Shown in pieces: positions 44,637 through 55,973 of a DNA stretch of 64,000 nt; the stretch's first letter is position 1; each line of letters begins with the position of its first letter. Below the pieces are notes generated by a model. It was not told the DNA's origin. It was given only the letters and a program-made list of their open reading frames with translations, and made no database searches. The position numbers and the translations under genes are program-made. Source of the stretch: Bog-159 sp963738375 (GTDB lineage Bacteria > Acidobacteriota > Terriglobia > Bryobacterales > Bryobacteraceae); the NCBI GenBank assembly GCA_963738375.1, contig CAVTWL010000006.1, positions 124,001-188,000 on the forward strand, written 5' to 3'.

Positions 44637-44656
44637 CCAACAACCATCGCCAGCCG

Positions 44657-45136
44657 TCACTGCAGTAACGTCAAAGTCTTATTCGGCGGAATCGTCTTCA
44701 CCCACGAATTCATCTCGCCCTCGCTCCGCAGCATATCCTGCAGCGTCGTCTTGCCCAGCACATCGTCCACCGCCGATTGCAAAGCGTGCCACAGCGAGCG
44801 CACCGAGCAATCCACCGAACGCGTGCACACCTGAATCTGTCCCGCATGCTCGTGGCAGAAATCTTTCGACTCGAACAGCCGCCCACCCAGCACGCCGATT
44901 ACGTCCCCGATCACGATCTCGCCCGCCGGACGCGCCAGCGTATAGCCTCCCACTTTGCCGCGCGCGCTCACAATAAAGCCGCCGCGGCGCAGCAAGCGCA
45001 GCAGTTTCGCCGCGTAGGAAGGCGATAGCGCTTCGGCCTGGCTGATTTCCGGAATGGTCAAGCTCTCCTCGCGCCCGGCCAGCCCGATGCGCAGCAAACA
45101 GCGTAATCCGTATTCCTCGTGTGCGCTGAGTTTCAT
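44657..45136 (-). CDS. Rrf2-family iron-sulfur-type transcriptional regulator
   Basis: 159 residues. The N-terminal winged helix shows KLSAHEEYGLRCLLRIGLAG, ITIP-type SLTIPEISQAEALSPSYAAK and GGFIVSARGKVGGYTLARP. Three cysteines lie in FCHEHAGQIQVCTRSVDCSV, the spacing used for an Fe-S cluster in IscR/SufR-like members. It is the last gene of the suf operon, its ATG overlapping the sufT TGA, so it probably senses cluster status and feeds back on the operon. This position is unusual, since such regulators are often first. The DNA target may be the repeats upstream of sufB. Confidence 0.92.
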   Translation of the reverse strand: MKLSAHEEYGLRCLLRIGLAGREESLTIPEISQAEALSPSYAAKLLRLLRRGGFIVSARGKVGGYTLARPAGEIVIGDVIGVLGGRLFESKDFCHEHAGQIQVCTRSVDCSVRSLWHALQSAVDDVLGKTTLQDMLRSEGEMNSWVKTIPPNKTLTLLQ

Positions 45137-45468
45137 GCTCGTGGGCGGGACAGCCTGTCGATGGGGATGATGTCGTCGAGGCCCAACAGCATGCGGGCAT
45201 CCGCGCTCATGCGGCTCTTATCCCAGGGCGGATCGAAAGTCAGTTCCAGCTTGACGTCCTTCACTCCCGGCACCGCCCGTGCTTTCCGCTCTACTTCAGC
45301 CGGCAGGCTTCCGGCCACGGGACAATTCGGCGCCGTCAAAGTCATCTTGATGAACGCTTCGCCTTCCGCATTCACTTTCACCTCATAAATCAATCCGAGG
45401 CTATAAATATCCATGGGGATCTCCGGGTCGAAGATCTGGCTGAGGACCGCGATGATTTTCTCTCTCAT
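45133..45468 (-). CDS. sufT: SufT/MIP18-like (DUF59) Fe-S assembly protein
   Basis: 111 residues from ATG 45468, which overlaps the sufU stop (ATGA). DUF59 features: VLSQIFDPEIPMDIYSLGLI, VNAEGEAFIKMTLTAPNCPV with its conserved cysteine, LPAEVERKARAVPGVKDVKL and LTFDPPWDKSRMS. Such proteins help mature or transfer Fe-S clusters. It is fully embedded in the suf operon between sufU and the Rrf2 regulator. Confidence 0.92.
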   Translation of the reverse strand: MREKIIAVLSQIFDPEIPMDIYSLGLIYEVKVNAEGEAFIKMTLTAPNCPVAGSLPAEVERKARAVPGVKDVKLELTFDPPWDKSRMSADARMLLGLDDIIPIDRLSRPRA

Positions 45469-45902
45469 TCCGTGGATACCACTTCCCCCGCATCGGTAAG
45501 CGCGGATTTTAAGGTATGCCAGGCCAGCGTGGCGCACTTCACCCGCGCCGGGAATTCGCGCACGCCAGAAAAAACTTCGAGCTTGCCCAGGTCGTCGGCC
45601 GGCGCTTTTTCCGTGGTCAGCAGGTCATGGAAATTCTCCATCATCTTGACCGCTTCTTGGCGCGTTTTGCCTTTTACCAGTTCGGTCATCAGCGAGGCCG
45701 AAGCGGTCGAAATGGCGCAGCCGGCGCCAACGAAGCTGACATCCTGTACCTTGTCGCCATCCATCTTGATGAATAGAGCCAGCTTGTCGCCGCACAAAGG
45801 GTTATAGCCTTCCACCCGCTTGGTGGCGCCCTCCATCTGGTGAAAGTTGCGCGGACGCTTGCTGTGATCGAGGATCACTTCCTGATACAAACCTTCCAGC
45901 AT
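45465..45902 (-). CDS. sufU: SufU-type sulfur-transfer/scaffold protein
   Basis: 145 residues from ATG 45902, overlapping the sufS stop (ATGA). It has LYQEVILDHSKRPRNF and the three conserved cysteines in YNPLCGDKLAL, VGAGCAISTASASL and RVKCATLAW, with the Asp of CGD completing the zinc site. In Gram-positive-type SUF systems SufU is the zinc-dependent sulfur acceptor of SufS; sufE is not present, which fits. Confidence 0.95.
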   Translation of the reverse strand: MLEGLYQEVILDHSKRPRNFHQMEGATKRVEGYNPLCGDKLALFIKMDGDKVQDVSFVGAGCAISTASASLMTELVKGKTRQEAVKMMENFHDLLTTEKAPADDLGKLEVFSGVREFPARVKCATLAWHTLKSALTDAGEVVSTE

Positions 45903-47137
45903 CAGCCGAATATCTCCTTCACCTTGCCCAGGCCGGCCACCAGCGCGTCGATATCCTGCTTGGTGTTGTAGAACGCCAGCGAGGCGCGCGTCGTGGCAGG
46001 CACGCCGAACCATTCGAGCACCGGCTGCGCGCAATGATGGCCCGTCCGCACCGCTACGCCTTCGCGATCGAGAATGGTGCCAACGTCGTGCGGGTGAACG
46101 CCGTCCATCACGAACGAAAGCACGCTAGCCTTGTCGCGGGCGGTGCCGATTAGCCGAAGGCCGGGAACGTTCTCCAATTGCTCCGTGCCGTACGCCAGCA
46201 GTTCGTGTTCGTAGCTTTGAATGTGGTCGAGTCCGGTCTCATTGATGTAGTCGACGGCCGCGCCCAATCCGATGGTACCCGCAATATTGGGCGTTCCCGC
46301 TTCGAATTTGTAGGGCAATTCGTTGTAGGTGGTCTTGGCGAAAGTGACTGAACGAATCATGTCGCCGCCGCCCTGATAAGGCGGCATTTTTTCGAGCAGT
46401 TCCGCCTTGCCAAACAACACGCCAATGCCCGTAGGCCCGAACATCTTGTGTCCGGAAAGCGCGTAGAAGTCGCAGTCGAGCGCCTGCACGTCCACCGTCA
46501 TGTGCGCCACGGCCTGTGCGCCATCGATGAATATCGGCGCTCCGTGCAAGTGCGCCAGCCGCGTAATCTCGGCCACCGGATTCACCGTTCCCAAGGCGTT
46601 TGAAACATGCACCATGGAAACCAGCTTGGTCCGCGGACCCAACAGCTTCTCGTACTCGTCCATCAACAATTCGCCGCGTTCGTTGATCGGCGCAATGCGC
46701 AGGATGGCCTGCTTCTCTTCGCACAGAATCTGCCACGGAACAATGTTGGAATGATGCTCCATGGCCGAAATGACGATCTCGTCGCCCGCCTGAATGTGCT
46801 TCCGCCCGTAGGTGTAGGCAACCAGATTGATCGCTTCCGTCGCCCCGCGTACGAAAATGATTTCCCGCCAGTCTCTCGCATTCAGAAACCGCTGGATCTT
46901 CACGCGCGATTCTTCGTAATGCCGCGTGGAGCGCTCGCTCAATTCATGCACGCCGCGGTGAATGTTGGAATTGTCCGCCTGGTAGAACTGGTTCATCGCA
47001 TCCAGCACCATCTGCGGTTTCTGCGTGGTCGCCGCGTTATCCAGATACACCAGCGGCTTGCCGTGAACGCGCTGGCTCAGCACGGGAAAATCTTCCCGCG
47101 ACGACTGCGAGTGCCAGGTACTAACTGCGAGTCCCAT
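45902..47137 (-). CDS. sufS: Cysteine desulfurase SufS
   Basis: 411 residues, PLP enzyme releasing sulfur from cysteine for cluster assembly. Motifs: VYLDNAATTQKP, NSNIHRGVHELSERST, FVRGATEAINLVA, AMEHHSNIVPWQ, the PLP lysine in YALSGHKMFGPTGIG, EAGTPNIAGTIG, and the persulfide cysteine in VRTGHHCAQP. Its start region overlaps the end of sufD by 17 bases; it feeds SufU encoded immediately downstream. Intact. Confidence 0.97.
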   Translation of the reverse strand: MGLAVSTWHSQSSREDFPVLSQRVHGKPLVYLDNAATTQKPQMVLDAMNQFYQADNSNIHRGVHELSERSTRHYEESRVKIQRFLNARDWREIIFVRGATEAINLVAYTYGRKHIQAGDEIVISAMEHHSNIVPWQILCEEKQAILRIAPINERGELLMDEYEKLLGPRTKLVSMVHVSNALGTVNPVAEITRLAHLHGAPIFIDGAQAVAHMTVDVQALDCDFYALSGHKMFGPTGIGVLFGKAELLEKMPPYQGGGDMIRSVTFAKTTYNELPYKFEAGTPNIAGTIGLGAAVDYINETGLDHIQSYEHELLAYGTEQLENVPGLRLIGTARDKASVLSFVMDGVHPHDVGTILDREGVAVRTGHHCAQPVLEWFGVPATTRASLAFYNTKQDIDALVAGLGKVKEIFG

Positions 47138-48251
47138 GGAGTTTCTCCGACAGCAACTGCTCCAACCGCTCGCGCAGCGGCGTCACCTTGATGCGGTCGA
47201 CAATGTCGCGCGCGAAGGCCAGGATCAACAAATCGCGCGCATCGGCCCGGCCGATACCGCGCGATTGCAAATAGAAAAGCGCTTCAGAATCCAACTGGCC
47301 GATGGTTGCGCCATGCGTGCAGCGCACATCGTCCGCCAGGATCTGCAACTCCGGCTTGGTATTGATCACCGCGTCTTCGGAAAGCACCAGATTCTTATTG
47401 GTCTGCTTGGCGTCGGTCTTCTGCGCATCCTTCCGCACCAGAATCTTGCCGTTGAAAACCGCGGTCGAATGCCCCTGCAAAATGCCCTTGTACAACTCGT
47501 GGCTGGCCGCATTCGGCTTGGCGTGGTCGATGGTCGTATGATTATCGATGTGCTGTTCGCCGCCTACCAGGTACAAGCCGTTGAGCGTGCATTCCGAGCC
47601 TTCCGCCAGCACCGCGTTGATGTCGTTGCGAACCAGCGCGCCGCCGAACGAAAGCGAATGCGAGCGGAAGTTGGTGCTCCGCCCGAGTTGAATCTGCAGG
47701 GTAGCCACGTGGTAAGCGCGGGCGCCTTCGGTCTGCAGCTTATAGTGATCGATCGCCGCGTAGTCGCCCGCTACAATCTCGGTCACGGGATTCGCCAGGT
47801 ATCCGCCATCGTTCCCGCGATAGCTTTCCACAATGGTCGCGTGGCTGTTGGCGCCCGCGATTACGAGGGTCCGAGGATGCGACACAACCGGCTTACCGTT
47901 GGCCGACGATTCGTAGACCACATGGATGGGCTCTTCGATCACCGCCCCGGCAGGGATCCGGATGAGCACGCCATCCTGAAAATTCGCCGTATTCCAAGCG
48001 ACGAACGGGTTAGCTTCAGGGCTGGCGTAGCGCGCGAGATGCTTCTCGAGCACCTCGGCCGGCGCCTCGGATAAACGGGAAATGTCGACGCCGCGTACCT
48101 GCGCCGGCTCCGCCAGGGGGAACTCGGCGGGCATGAAACTGGTGCGGGAAATCGGCGCGACGCTGGTGAACCGCCAGTCCTCTTCGTGAGTAGTCGGAAA
48201 CCCGGTGTCGCTGAACCGCCGCCGGGCCTCCTCGCGGATGCTCTCGATCAT
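47121..48251 (-). CDS. sufD: Fe-S assembly scaffold subunit SufD
   Basis: 376 residues, partner of SufB and SufC in the cluster-building complex. It begins with a helical region (EEARRRFSDTGFPTTHEEDW with RFTSVAP) and continues as a beta-helix core: DGVLIRIPAGAVIEEPIHVV, NNH-type VGGEQHIDNHTTIDHAKPNA, SHELYKGILQGHSTAVFNGK, RKDAQKTDAKQTNKNLVLSE, and TKPELQILADDVRCTHGATI. The start overlaps the sufC stop (ATGA). Confidence 0.96.
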   Translation of the reverse strand: MIESIREEARRRFSDTGFPTTHEEDWRFTSVAPISRTSFMPAEFPLAEPAQVRGVDISRLSEAPAEVLEKHLARYASPEANPFVAWNTANFQDGVLIRIPAGAVIEEPIHVVYESSANGKPVVSHPRTLVIAGANSHATIVESYRGNDGGYLANPVTEIVAGDYAAIDHYKLQTEGARAYHVATLQIQLGRSTNFRSHSLSFGGALVRNDINAVLAEGSECTLNGLYLVGGEQHIDNHTTIDHAKPNAASHELYKGILQGHSTAVFNGKILVRKDAQKTDAKQTNKNLVLSEDAVINTKPELQILADDVRCTHGATIGQLDSEALFYLQSRGIGRADARDLLILAFARDIVDRIKVTPLRERLEQLLSEKLHGTRS

Positions 48252-49000
48252 GCCGTCTCCACCATCTCCGCGTAGCCGCTCTCTTCCAGCTCGAGAGCCA
48301 GTTCCTTGCCGCCGCTTTTCACAATGCGTCCTTCCGCCAGAACGTGTACGAAATCCGGCACAATGTAGTTCAGCAGCCGCTGGTAGTGCGTCACCACGAT
48401 CATGCCGCGCGCCGGGTCGCGCAAGGCGTTTACGCCGCCCGCGACAATCTTCAAGGCATCGATATCCAGCCCCGAATCGGTTTCATCCAGGATGGCAAGC
48501 TTCGGTTCCAGCACCGCCATCTGAAAAATCTCGTTGCGCTTCTTTTCGCCGCCCGAAAAACCCGTATTCACCGCGCGGTTCAACAGGCTCTGGTCGATTT
48601 CCATCAGCGCCATCTTCCGTTTCACCAGCGCCAGAAAATCCATGGCGTCCAGATCGGGCAGGCCTTGGTGCTTGCGCACGGCATTCAGCGCGGCTTTCAG
48701 AAAATATAGATTGCTGACCCCGGGAATCTCCACTGGGTATTGAAAAGCCATGAAAACGCCTTCGCGCGCGCGATCCTCAGGCGTCATCTCCAGCAAGTCT
48801 TTGCCGTCGAAAATCACTTGGCCGGCGGTCACCTGATACAGGTCGCGGCCCGATAACACTTGCGCCAGCGTGCTCTTGCCCGAACCGTTCGGACCCATGA
48901 TGGCGTGTACTTCGCCCGGATTGATGGTCAGGTCGATGCCTTTTAAAATCTCCCGGCCGGCTACGTTGGCGTGCAGGTTCTTAATTTCGAGTAATGACAT
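48248..49000 (-). CDS. sufC: Fe-S assembly ATPase SufC
   Basis: 250 residues, ABC-type ATPase that drives the SufBCD scaffold. Walker A is AIMGPNGSGKSTLAQVLSG, the signature region reads GFSGGEKKRNEIFQMAVLEP, Walker B is LAILDETDSGLDIDALK, and the switch is VVTHYQRLLNYI. It starts eight bases after sufB. Compared with the broken ABC domain at 21.2 kb, all motifs are present. Confidence 0.97.
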   Translation of the reverse strand: MSLLEIKNLHANVAGREILKGIDLTINPGEVHAIMGPNGSGKSTLAQVLSGRDLYQVTAGQVIFDGKDLLEMTPEDRAREGVFMAFQYPVEIPGVSNLYFLKAALNAVRKHQGLPDLDAMDFLALVKRKMALMEIDQSLLNRAVNTGFSGGEKKRNEIFQMAVLEPKLAILDETDSGLDIDALKIVAGGVNALRDPARGMIVVTHYQRLLNYIVPDFVHVLAEGRIVKSGGKELALELEESGYAEMVETA

Positions 49001-49008
49001 TGTTTCGC

Positions 49009-50458
<1,450 letters not shown>

Positions 50459-50484
50459 ACGGTTCTCCTGAGAAAGCTAGGCTT

Positions 50485-50518
50485 ACTATAGGATGCTAAA
50501 TCTGTACTAAAGTGTCAA
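50485..50518 (-). promoter_or_regulatory. Candidate suf promoter/operator region
   Basis: On the minus strand TTGACA (50518-50513) is followed by two TTTAG direct repeats (plus strand CTAAA at 50496-50500 and 50507-50511, 11 bases apart) and by TATAGT (50490-50485), 27 bases before sufB. The TTGACA-TATAGT spacing is 22 bases, too long for an optimal promoter, so activation or a different -10 is implied. The helical-turn repeats would suit the Rrf2 protein encoded in the operon. Confidence 0.35.
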
Positions 50519-50624
50519 GATTGGACCGCCAGACGGTCGAGGAGCAAGGTTAGATGGGCATGAACCACAAATAAACCGTTGACCGAACTCCTTCTGAATG
50601 CAGTGGCGTATCGGCGTTGATCGG

Positions 50625-50728
50625 GAGCGCCAGGCTAAGTCTGGCTGATCTTGTGAGATGAAAGGAACTCACCATGTAAATTGCCCATTCAACATGTAGC
50701 CAATCGGGCGTGAAGCGGAGTAATCCGT
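50625..50728 (+). ncRNA. Probable 5' (domain I) remnant of a group II intron
   Basis: This plus-strand stretch folds into consecutive stems: GCCAG/CTGGC (50629-50633 with 50641-50645), GTGAG/CTCAC (50653-50657 with 50668-50672, loop containing GAAAGG) and CATGT/ACATG (about 50673-50696). The wording (CCAGGCTAAGTCTGGC, GTGAGATGAAAGGAACTCAC) is like domain I of bacterial group II introns as I remember them. It is cut off at about 50728 by the IS256 remnant. The 3' part of such an intron appears at 51497-51781 on the same strand. Confidence 0.5.
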
Positions 50729-51372
50729 TTTGACGAAACTCTTTCCAGATGCTTTCGCTTTCCCGGTTGGCCATTTCCACCGCCAGCACGCAACGCCTTC
50801 CCTCCCAGTTGATCCCGATGGCCACTTGCACCGCCTGGCTGCGGATCACCCCGTCCTGCCGCACCTTCTCGTAACGCGCGTCCACTACCACATACGGGTA
50901 TTCTTCCTCCAGCGGCCGCCGCGCGAACTTCTTGCAGCTCCTCGTCCAGTTGCGTGGTCACGCGGCTGATGCTGGCCGCCGAAAATTCGTGACCACATAA
51001 TTGCTCGGTAATCTCCTTTACCTTGCGCGTCGACACTCCCTGCACGTACATTTCCGCCAAAGCGCACACCAGCGCCTTCTCGCTGCGCTGATACCGCTCG
51101 AATACTTCGGTCCGAAAGCGCCCTTGCCGGTCCTGCGGTACGCGCAACACCAGCTTCCCTACCCGCGTCACCAACGTGCGGGTGTAGTACCCCGATCGAT
51201 ACCCCACCCGCTCCGTGGTCCGCTCGCTCTTCTGGGCCCCTATGGTTTCTTCCATATCGGCTTCCAGCACTTCCTGTACTACCTGTTGCACCAACTGCCG
51301 CAGTCCGTCCGGTCCGCTACTAAAAATCTCTTTCCAATCTGCTTTGGTGGCGTTATCCTTTTTCTGGGTCAT
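50729..51372 (-). pseudogene. IS256-family transposase, C-terminally truncated and frameshifted
   Basis: The start is ATG 51372 (MTQKKDNATKADWKEIF). The N-terminal part has LRQLVQQVVQEVLEADMEET, ERVGYRSGYYTRTLVTRVGK and MYVQGVSTRKVKEITEQLCG, typical of IS256/Mutator transposases. After a frameshift near 50900 it continues with VVVDARYEKVR, carrying the first catalytic Asp, and EGRRCVLAVEMANRESESIW. Similarity stops at about 50729, so the last third with the remaining catalytic residues is missing. The element cannot transpose by itself. It is flanked on both sides by group II intron pieces. Confidence 0.85.
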
Positions 51373-51496
51373 GTGCGTTCCTCCGCTCCCCTGCCAGGGA
51401 GCAGCTCGAGTTTCTTGTCTCGGAACATCATGACCCAATTTTGTTTGACCCGATTTAAGCCGGATTCATTTTGCAGAACTCTCGAAGCATAACCAC

Positions 51497-51685
51497 TTTT
51501 CGCTGGGTTATCCGCGTGACGCATTCCGCCAGATCAACTGGCATCTGGGCTATCGACTGGCCCACCACCTGAAGCATCACCGCAGCCAGCGCCCGTATCA
51601 ACTGCCGGAGGGAGTGACGTATTACGAGCACTTCCAACGGCTTGGTCTGGAGTTCCTCCGTATACCAAACCGCGAGAGCCAATGA
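51497..51685 (+). pseudogene. C-terminal remnant of a group II intron reverse transcriptase/maturase
   Basis: About 62 codons in one frame ending in TGA 51683-51685: YPRDAFRQINWHLGYRLAHH, then KHHRSQRPYQLPEGVTYYEH and FQRLGLEFL. This is the characteristic C-terminal end of group II intron-encoded proteins (a maturase/X-thumb-end region). The rest of the protein is not present upstream, where the IS256 remnant begins. It is followed 15 bases later by intron domain V, in the usual order. Confidence 0.75.
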
Positions 51686-51700
51686 CGAGGGTTTTCAGGA

Positions 51701-51781
51701 GAGCCGGATGCGGGAAATCTGCACGTCCGGTTCGACGAGGGGACAGCCGGCCCCACTGTGTCGCCTGCTGTCCTACTCTAC
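51701..51781 (+). ncRNA. Group II intron domains V-VI (3' end)
   Basis: Domain V is the 33-base hairpin 51701-51733 that begins GAGCCGGATGCGGGAAATCT and ends CACGTCCGGTTC; it has GAGCC pairing with GGTTC and the internal GAAA. Domain VI follows, and the sequence CCTACTCTAC near 51772-51781 is the usual intron 3' end. It lies directly after the maturase remnant on the same strand. Confidence 0.8.
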
Positions 51782-51823
51782 GTTCACGCGGCCCAAATGA
51801 GTTCTCCGCGCCCTCGCCCAGCT

Positions 51824-54255
51824 TTACTCGTAATGCAGCGCCACCATCGGATCCACCCGCGTCGCACGCCGCGCCGGAATGTAACTGGCGAAAACGGCAG
51901 CCCCTGTAAGCACTACCGCCATCAACACGAAGGTGATGGGATCGAATGCGCTCACTCGGAAAAGCTGGTTCTTCAACAGACTGCCCGCGATGAGAGACGC
52001 TACCAGTCCAATCGCTGCGCCCGCGCCCGCCAACCGGATCCCTTCGCCCAACACCAGCCGCAGGATTTCGGAAGGCTGCGCGCCCAGCGCCATGCGAACG
52101 CCCAACTCCTGCGTGCGCTGCGTCACGGCGTAACTGATCACCCCGTAGAGCCCGATCATCGCCAGCAGCACGGCTAGCGCAGCGAAGAATCCCAGTATGG
52201 TCACCACAAAGCGGCGCGGCGCCAGCGAACTGTTCACCATCTCATGCAGCAACCGGACCTGCGAAACAGGCTGCGTCGGGTCGACCGCATGCACCGCGTC
52301 GCGAATGGGCCCGGCGTAGCGAGCCGGGTCCGACGGCGTGCGCACCACGAACGTCGCCATCGGCGGCGGCACTTGGAAGAGCGGGAAGTAGTACTTGCCT
52401 TTCACATCCTCCCCCGCCAGATCCGACTGCCTGACATGCTTCACTACGCCCACAATGGTGGCCCATCCGGCCGCCCTGCCGTTTCGAATATGCTTCCCCA
52501 CGGGATCTTCGTCCGGCCAATACTGCCGCGCCAGAATCTCATCGATCAGCGCCACTGCCTGGCTGTCTTCCCGGTCCGCTTCGTTAAATACGCGCCCCTT
52601 TACCACCGCCACCTTCATCGCCTTAAAAAAGTCCGGGCTGACGAAGCCGATATCGCCGTGTGGCCCGGGATCGCCAGGCGCAAGCGTCCGTCCTTCGATC
52701 GCGAAAGAGGCCGAGCCCCCGTCGCCGTTGAACGGCACCGGCGTTGCGGCGGCCACTGCCGAGACTCCCGGAACTGCCGCCAGATTGCCCAGAACCGCGC
52801 GATAGAACGCCACCCGTTTCGGTGCGTCCGCGTAACTGGCCGGTGGCAGCGACACCGCGGCCGTAATCGCGCCCTCGGGCTGAAACCCGGGGTTCACGTT
52901 CTCAATCGCAGCCAGGCTGCGCAGAAAAAGGCCGGCGCCCACCAGCAGGACCAGCGCCAGGGCCACTTCCGCCACCACCAGGGCCGAACGCAGGCGCTGC
53001 CGGCCGACGCCTCCGGTGTTGGAACGCCCGCCTTCCTTCAATAGCTGGTAACGATCCAGCCGCGAAATCTGCCAGGCCGGCAGGCCGCCGAAAAGAATGG
53101 CTGACACCAGACCGGTCAGAACCGAGAATCCCAAAACCGTCCCATCTAACCTCGCGCCTACCGCCAGGGCAAGGCCTTGTGGCGCCAGCGCCAGCATACC
53201 TTTCAAACCGGCGACCGCCAGGGCGATCCCGGCCATCGCACCTGCCGTGGCCAGTATGATGCTTTCTGTAAACGATTGCCGGATCAAATCCCACCGGCCT
53301 GCTCCCAAAGCCGTGCGTATGGAAATCTCCGCGCCCGCCCCGCCGCTCGCGTCAGCATCAGTCCGGCGATATTGGAGCAGGCAATCAGCAGCACGAAACC
53401 GACCGCGCCCAGCAACACCAGCATCGGAGTCTTGGTGTTGCCGGCTACGAAGTCGGTGAATGGCAGCAAGAACATGCCCCAGGCCGCATCCTTGGCGTAC
53501 GCTCCATTCCCGGTTCCGCTGTTGCGTACCCTGCTGCTCAGCACTTCGACAAAAGCATTGGCGCTGGCGAAAGGCAGGTTGGGCTTTAGCCGCGCCACCG
53601 CTCCATAGCTTTCGTTGAAACGGTTGTTTTCGGTATATTGGCGATCCGCCAGCCCCAGCGGAACCCACAGGTCTACATCCACCGGCCACCGGAATTCCGG
53701 CCCCATCACCCCTACGATCCTGTAAGGAATCTGGTTCAACTCCATCACGCTGCCGATCGCATTGGCGTCCAGCCCGAAAAGCCTCTTCCACGCCCCGTAG
53801 GTCAGCACCACCTCATGGTCGTTGTCCGGCCGGTCCTCCTCCGCCCGGAATGCTCGCCCGATCTGCGCCTTGGCCCCGAATACCTCGAACCACCGCCAGG
53901 TGACGGCCGCGCCGCGCAGCCTTTCCGGCGTCGTGGAACCGCGGTAATTGAAGCTGCGAGTCTCAATGAGCGCCGCCGAATCGAATTGCGCCGAACTGTG
54001 CAGCACGTCCGCAAAATCCGGAATCGACACGCCGATGTTGCGCAGCGCCAGTTTGTCGTAGTGAACACGTAAAGACACAACCCGCTCGGGATGTTGCACC
54101 CCCCTGGGATTCAGTAGCAATTGGTTGACGAGGCTGAAAATCGTCGTGTTAGCGCCAATGCCTAAAGCCAAAGTGGTCAGGGCGACCGTGGTGTATCCGG
54201 GAGTCTTTAATAGCCGGCGGACGGCATACTGGGCGTCTTTCCAGAGTGCGAGCAT
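51824..54255 (-). CDS. ADOP-type (MacB/FtsX-like) ABC transporter permease (one frameshift)
   Basis: About 810 residues. It begins MLALWKDAQYAVRRLLKTPG and GIGANTTIFSLVNQLLLNP, the leader of the 'acidobacterial duplicated orphan permease' family, then a MacB periplasmic domain, a first set of three membrane helices (VGFVLLIACSNIAGLMLTRA), a repeat of the periplasmic part and a second FtsX domain (LAMIGLYGVISYAVTQRTQE, VRMALGAQPSEILRLVLGEG). The frame is interrupted near 53330 (GRAR to EISIRTALGAG), needing one added base. No ATPase gene is adjacent, normal for this family. It may move lipids or peptides across the envelope; the substrate is unknown. Confidence 0.9.
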
Positions 54256-54292
54256 ACTTCTAATACTCGTACACGGCCGTTTGGTAACGCCG

Positions 54293-55069
54293 CTACCACC
54301 GCGCAGCGACGTACAGGTAAACCACCGGCAGCGTGAAAAGCGTACTGTCCACGCGATCCAGCCAGCCGCCGTGCCCCGGCAGCAGGGTACCGCTGTCTTT
54401 TACTCCAGCCCCCCGCTTCAGCGCCGATTCGCATAGGTCGCCGAATTGTCCGGCAACGTTGGCAACCGCGGTTAAAGCGAGGGCTTCAGCGATGGGCACT
54501 GCGGGAATCGCCCAATGAAGGAACGTCAGGCCGAAGATCATGGATGCCAGCAGAGACGCAGCGGCGCCTTCCCACGACTTGCCTGGGCTGACGATGCGCG
54601 CCAGCTTATGCCGCCCGATCGAACGGCCTACGTAATACGCTCCAATGTCGCCGATCCAATTCAGCACCAAAGCGTAAAGAAGCCAGTAGCGGTTCTGCGC
54701 CGATAGCAGCGGTGCAAAACGCCAGCATCCGAACACGTACACCACGCCAAGCGCAGGAAGGCGGCGCGGATGATGCCACTCCGCAGCTCACCGGCGCGCA
54801 GCGCCATGGCGAGCGCCATCAAGGCGACAGCCACCACGGTAATGGCGAGGTAAGTATCGCCCGGCGGCAGCATCAGGATCAGCAATCCGGCCCCGTATCC
54901 CACCGGTCCGAAGCCGCCCGGCTCATAGGCCGCCGCAATCCCGGAGTACTCGTAAAAGCACAACAGCGCGACCACCGTGGTGACCGCCAGAACGGTCCAG
55001 AGCGGCGACCACAAGCACCACCCAGGTGACCAGGGGAAACAGGACCAGCGCCGTGAGAACCCGCTTCAT
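54293..55069 (-). CDS. cdsA: Phosphatidate cytidylyltransferase (two frameshifts)
   Basis: Makes CDP-diacylglycerol for phospholipid synthesis; integral membrane enzyme with about seven helices. The start is ATG 55069 (MKRVLTALVLFPLVTWVVLV). The middle holds LLCFYEYSGIAAA and the end has NWIGDIGAYYVGRSIGRHKL, RIVSPGKSWEG, and the CDS signature SALKRGAGVKDSGTLLPGHG followed by WLDRVDS. Frames change near 55010 and 54760. It lies 27 bases after uppS, the common uppS-cdsA pair. Confidence 0.9.
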
Positions 55070-55096
55070 CTGGTGGGCAGCGCAGCGATCATTTCT

Positions 55097-55911
55097 TCAG
55101 AGTTCGGCGGGCGGCGCCCCGTGCAGCTGGGTTGCGCTCAAGCCGCCATAGCGGCGGTCGCGCTTCTGGTATTCCAATACCGCCGTCAGACAGGTGCGTG
55201 CGGCTGAAGTCCGGCCACAAGGTTTCGGTCACGTAAAGTTCCGCATAAGCGATCTGCCACAGCAGGAAATTGCTGAGGCGCATCTCGCCGGAGGTCCGAA
55301 TCAGCAGGTCGGGTGGAGGGAGGAACCGGTGTACAAGATGCGCGGCGATCAGGTCTTCGTCCGACTCGCAAGCGAAGCCAGCCGGCCTTCCAGCCGGGCC
55401 TGGTCGATCATGGGATTGACCGCGTCTACGATTTCGGTGCGGCCGCCGTAGTTGATCGCCAGGTTGCACCAGTAAGCCGCGATTGGCGGCGGTAGCATCC
55501 ACCACCGCATCCAGTTCGCGCCGCACATCGGGTGGAAGTTCGTGCAGCCGTCCGATCGCCTGCAGCCGGATGTCGTTCTTCTGCAGTTCCGGCAGTTCTT
55601 TTCGCAGATAAAAGCGCAGCAGACGCCACAGGGTTTCCACTTCCGCGCGCGGACGCTTCCAGTTTTCGACAGAGAAGGCGTACAGCGTCAGCGCCTGGAT
55701 ACCAAGCCGTGCGCAGCGTTTCCACCGTGCTGCGCACCGGCCCGACGCCGGCCTTGTGCCCGGCCACGCGCGGCAAGCGGCGGCGCGCAGCCCACCGCCC
55801 ATTGCCATCCATAATGATGGCGATATGCGCCGGCAATCTGTCCGGATCGATCGCGCTGGCAAGTTCCCAATCCCTGTCGCCAGGGCGGAGGGATTCCAGT
55901 AAGGCCTTCAT
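55097..55911 (-). CDS. uppS: Isoprenyl (undecaprenyl) diphosphate synthase (several frameshifts)
   Basis: Builds the polyprenyl carrier for peptidoglycan and glycans. The start is ATG 55911 (MKALLESLRPGD). Conserved parts: HIAIIMDGNGRWAARRRLPR with the catalytic Asp, LTLYAFSVENWKRP, LRFYLRKELPELQKNDIRLQ, and LIRTSGEMRLSNFLLWQIAY, with YAELYVTETLWPDF. The C-terminus (LEYQKRDRRYGGL) ends at TGA 55097. Frames break near 55700, 55480, 55390 and 55190, all small indels in an otherwise complete gene. It is followed by cdsA. Confidence 0.9.
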
Positions 55912-55973
55912 GCGGTAAACTTCATAGTACAACAGAGTGCGAGGCTTACCGCGGGTCCAATGCCGTTGCCGGT

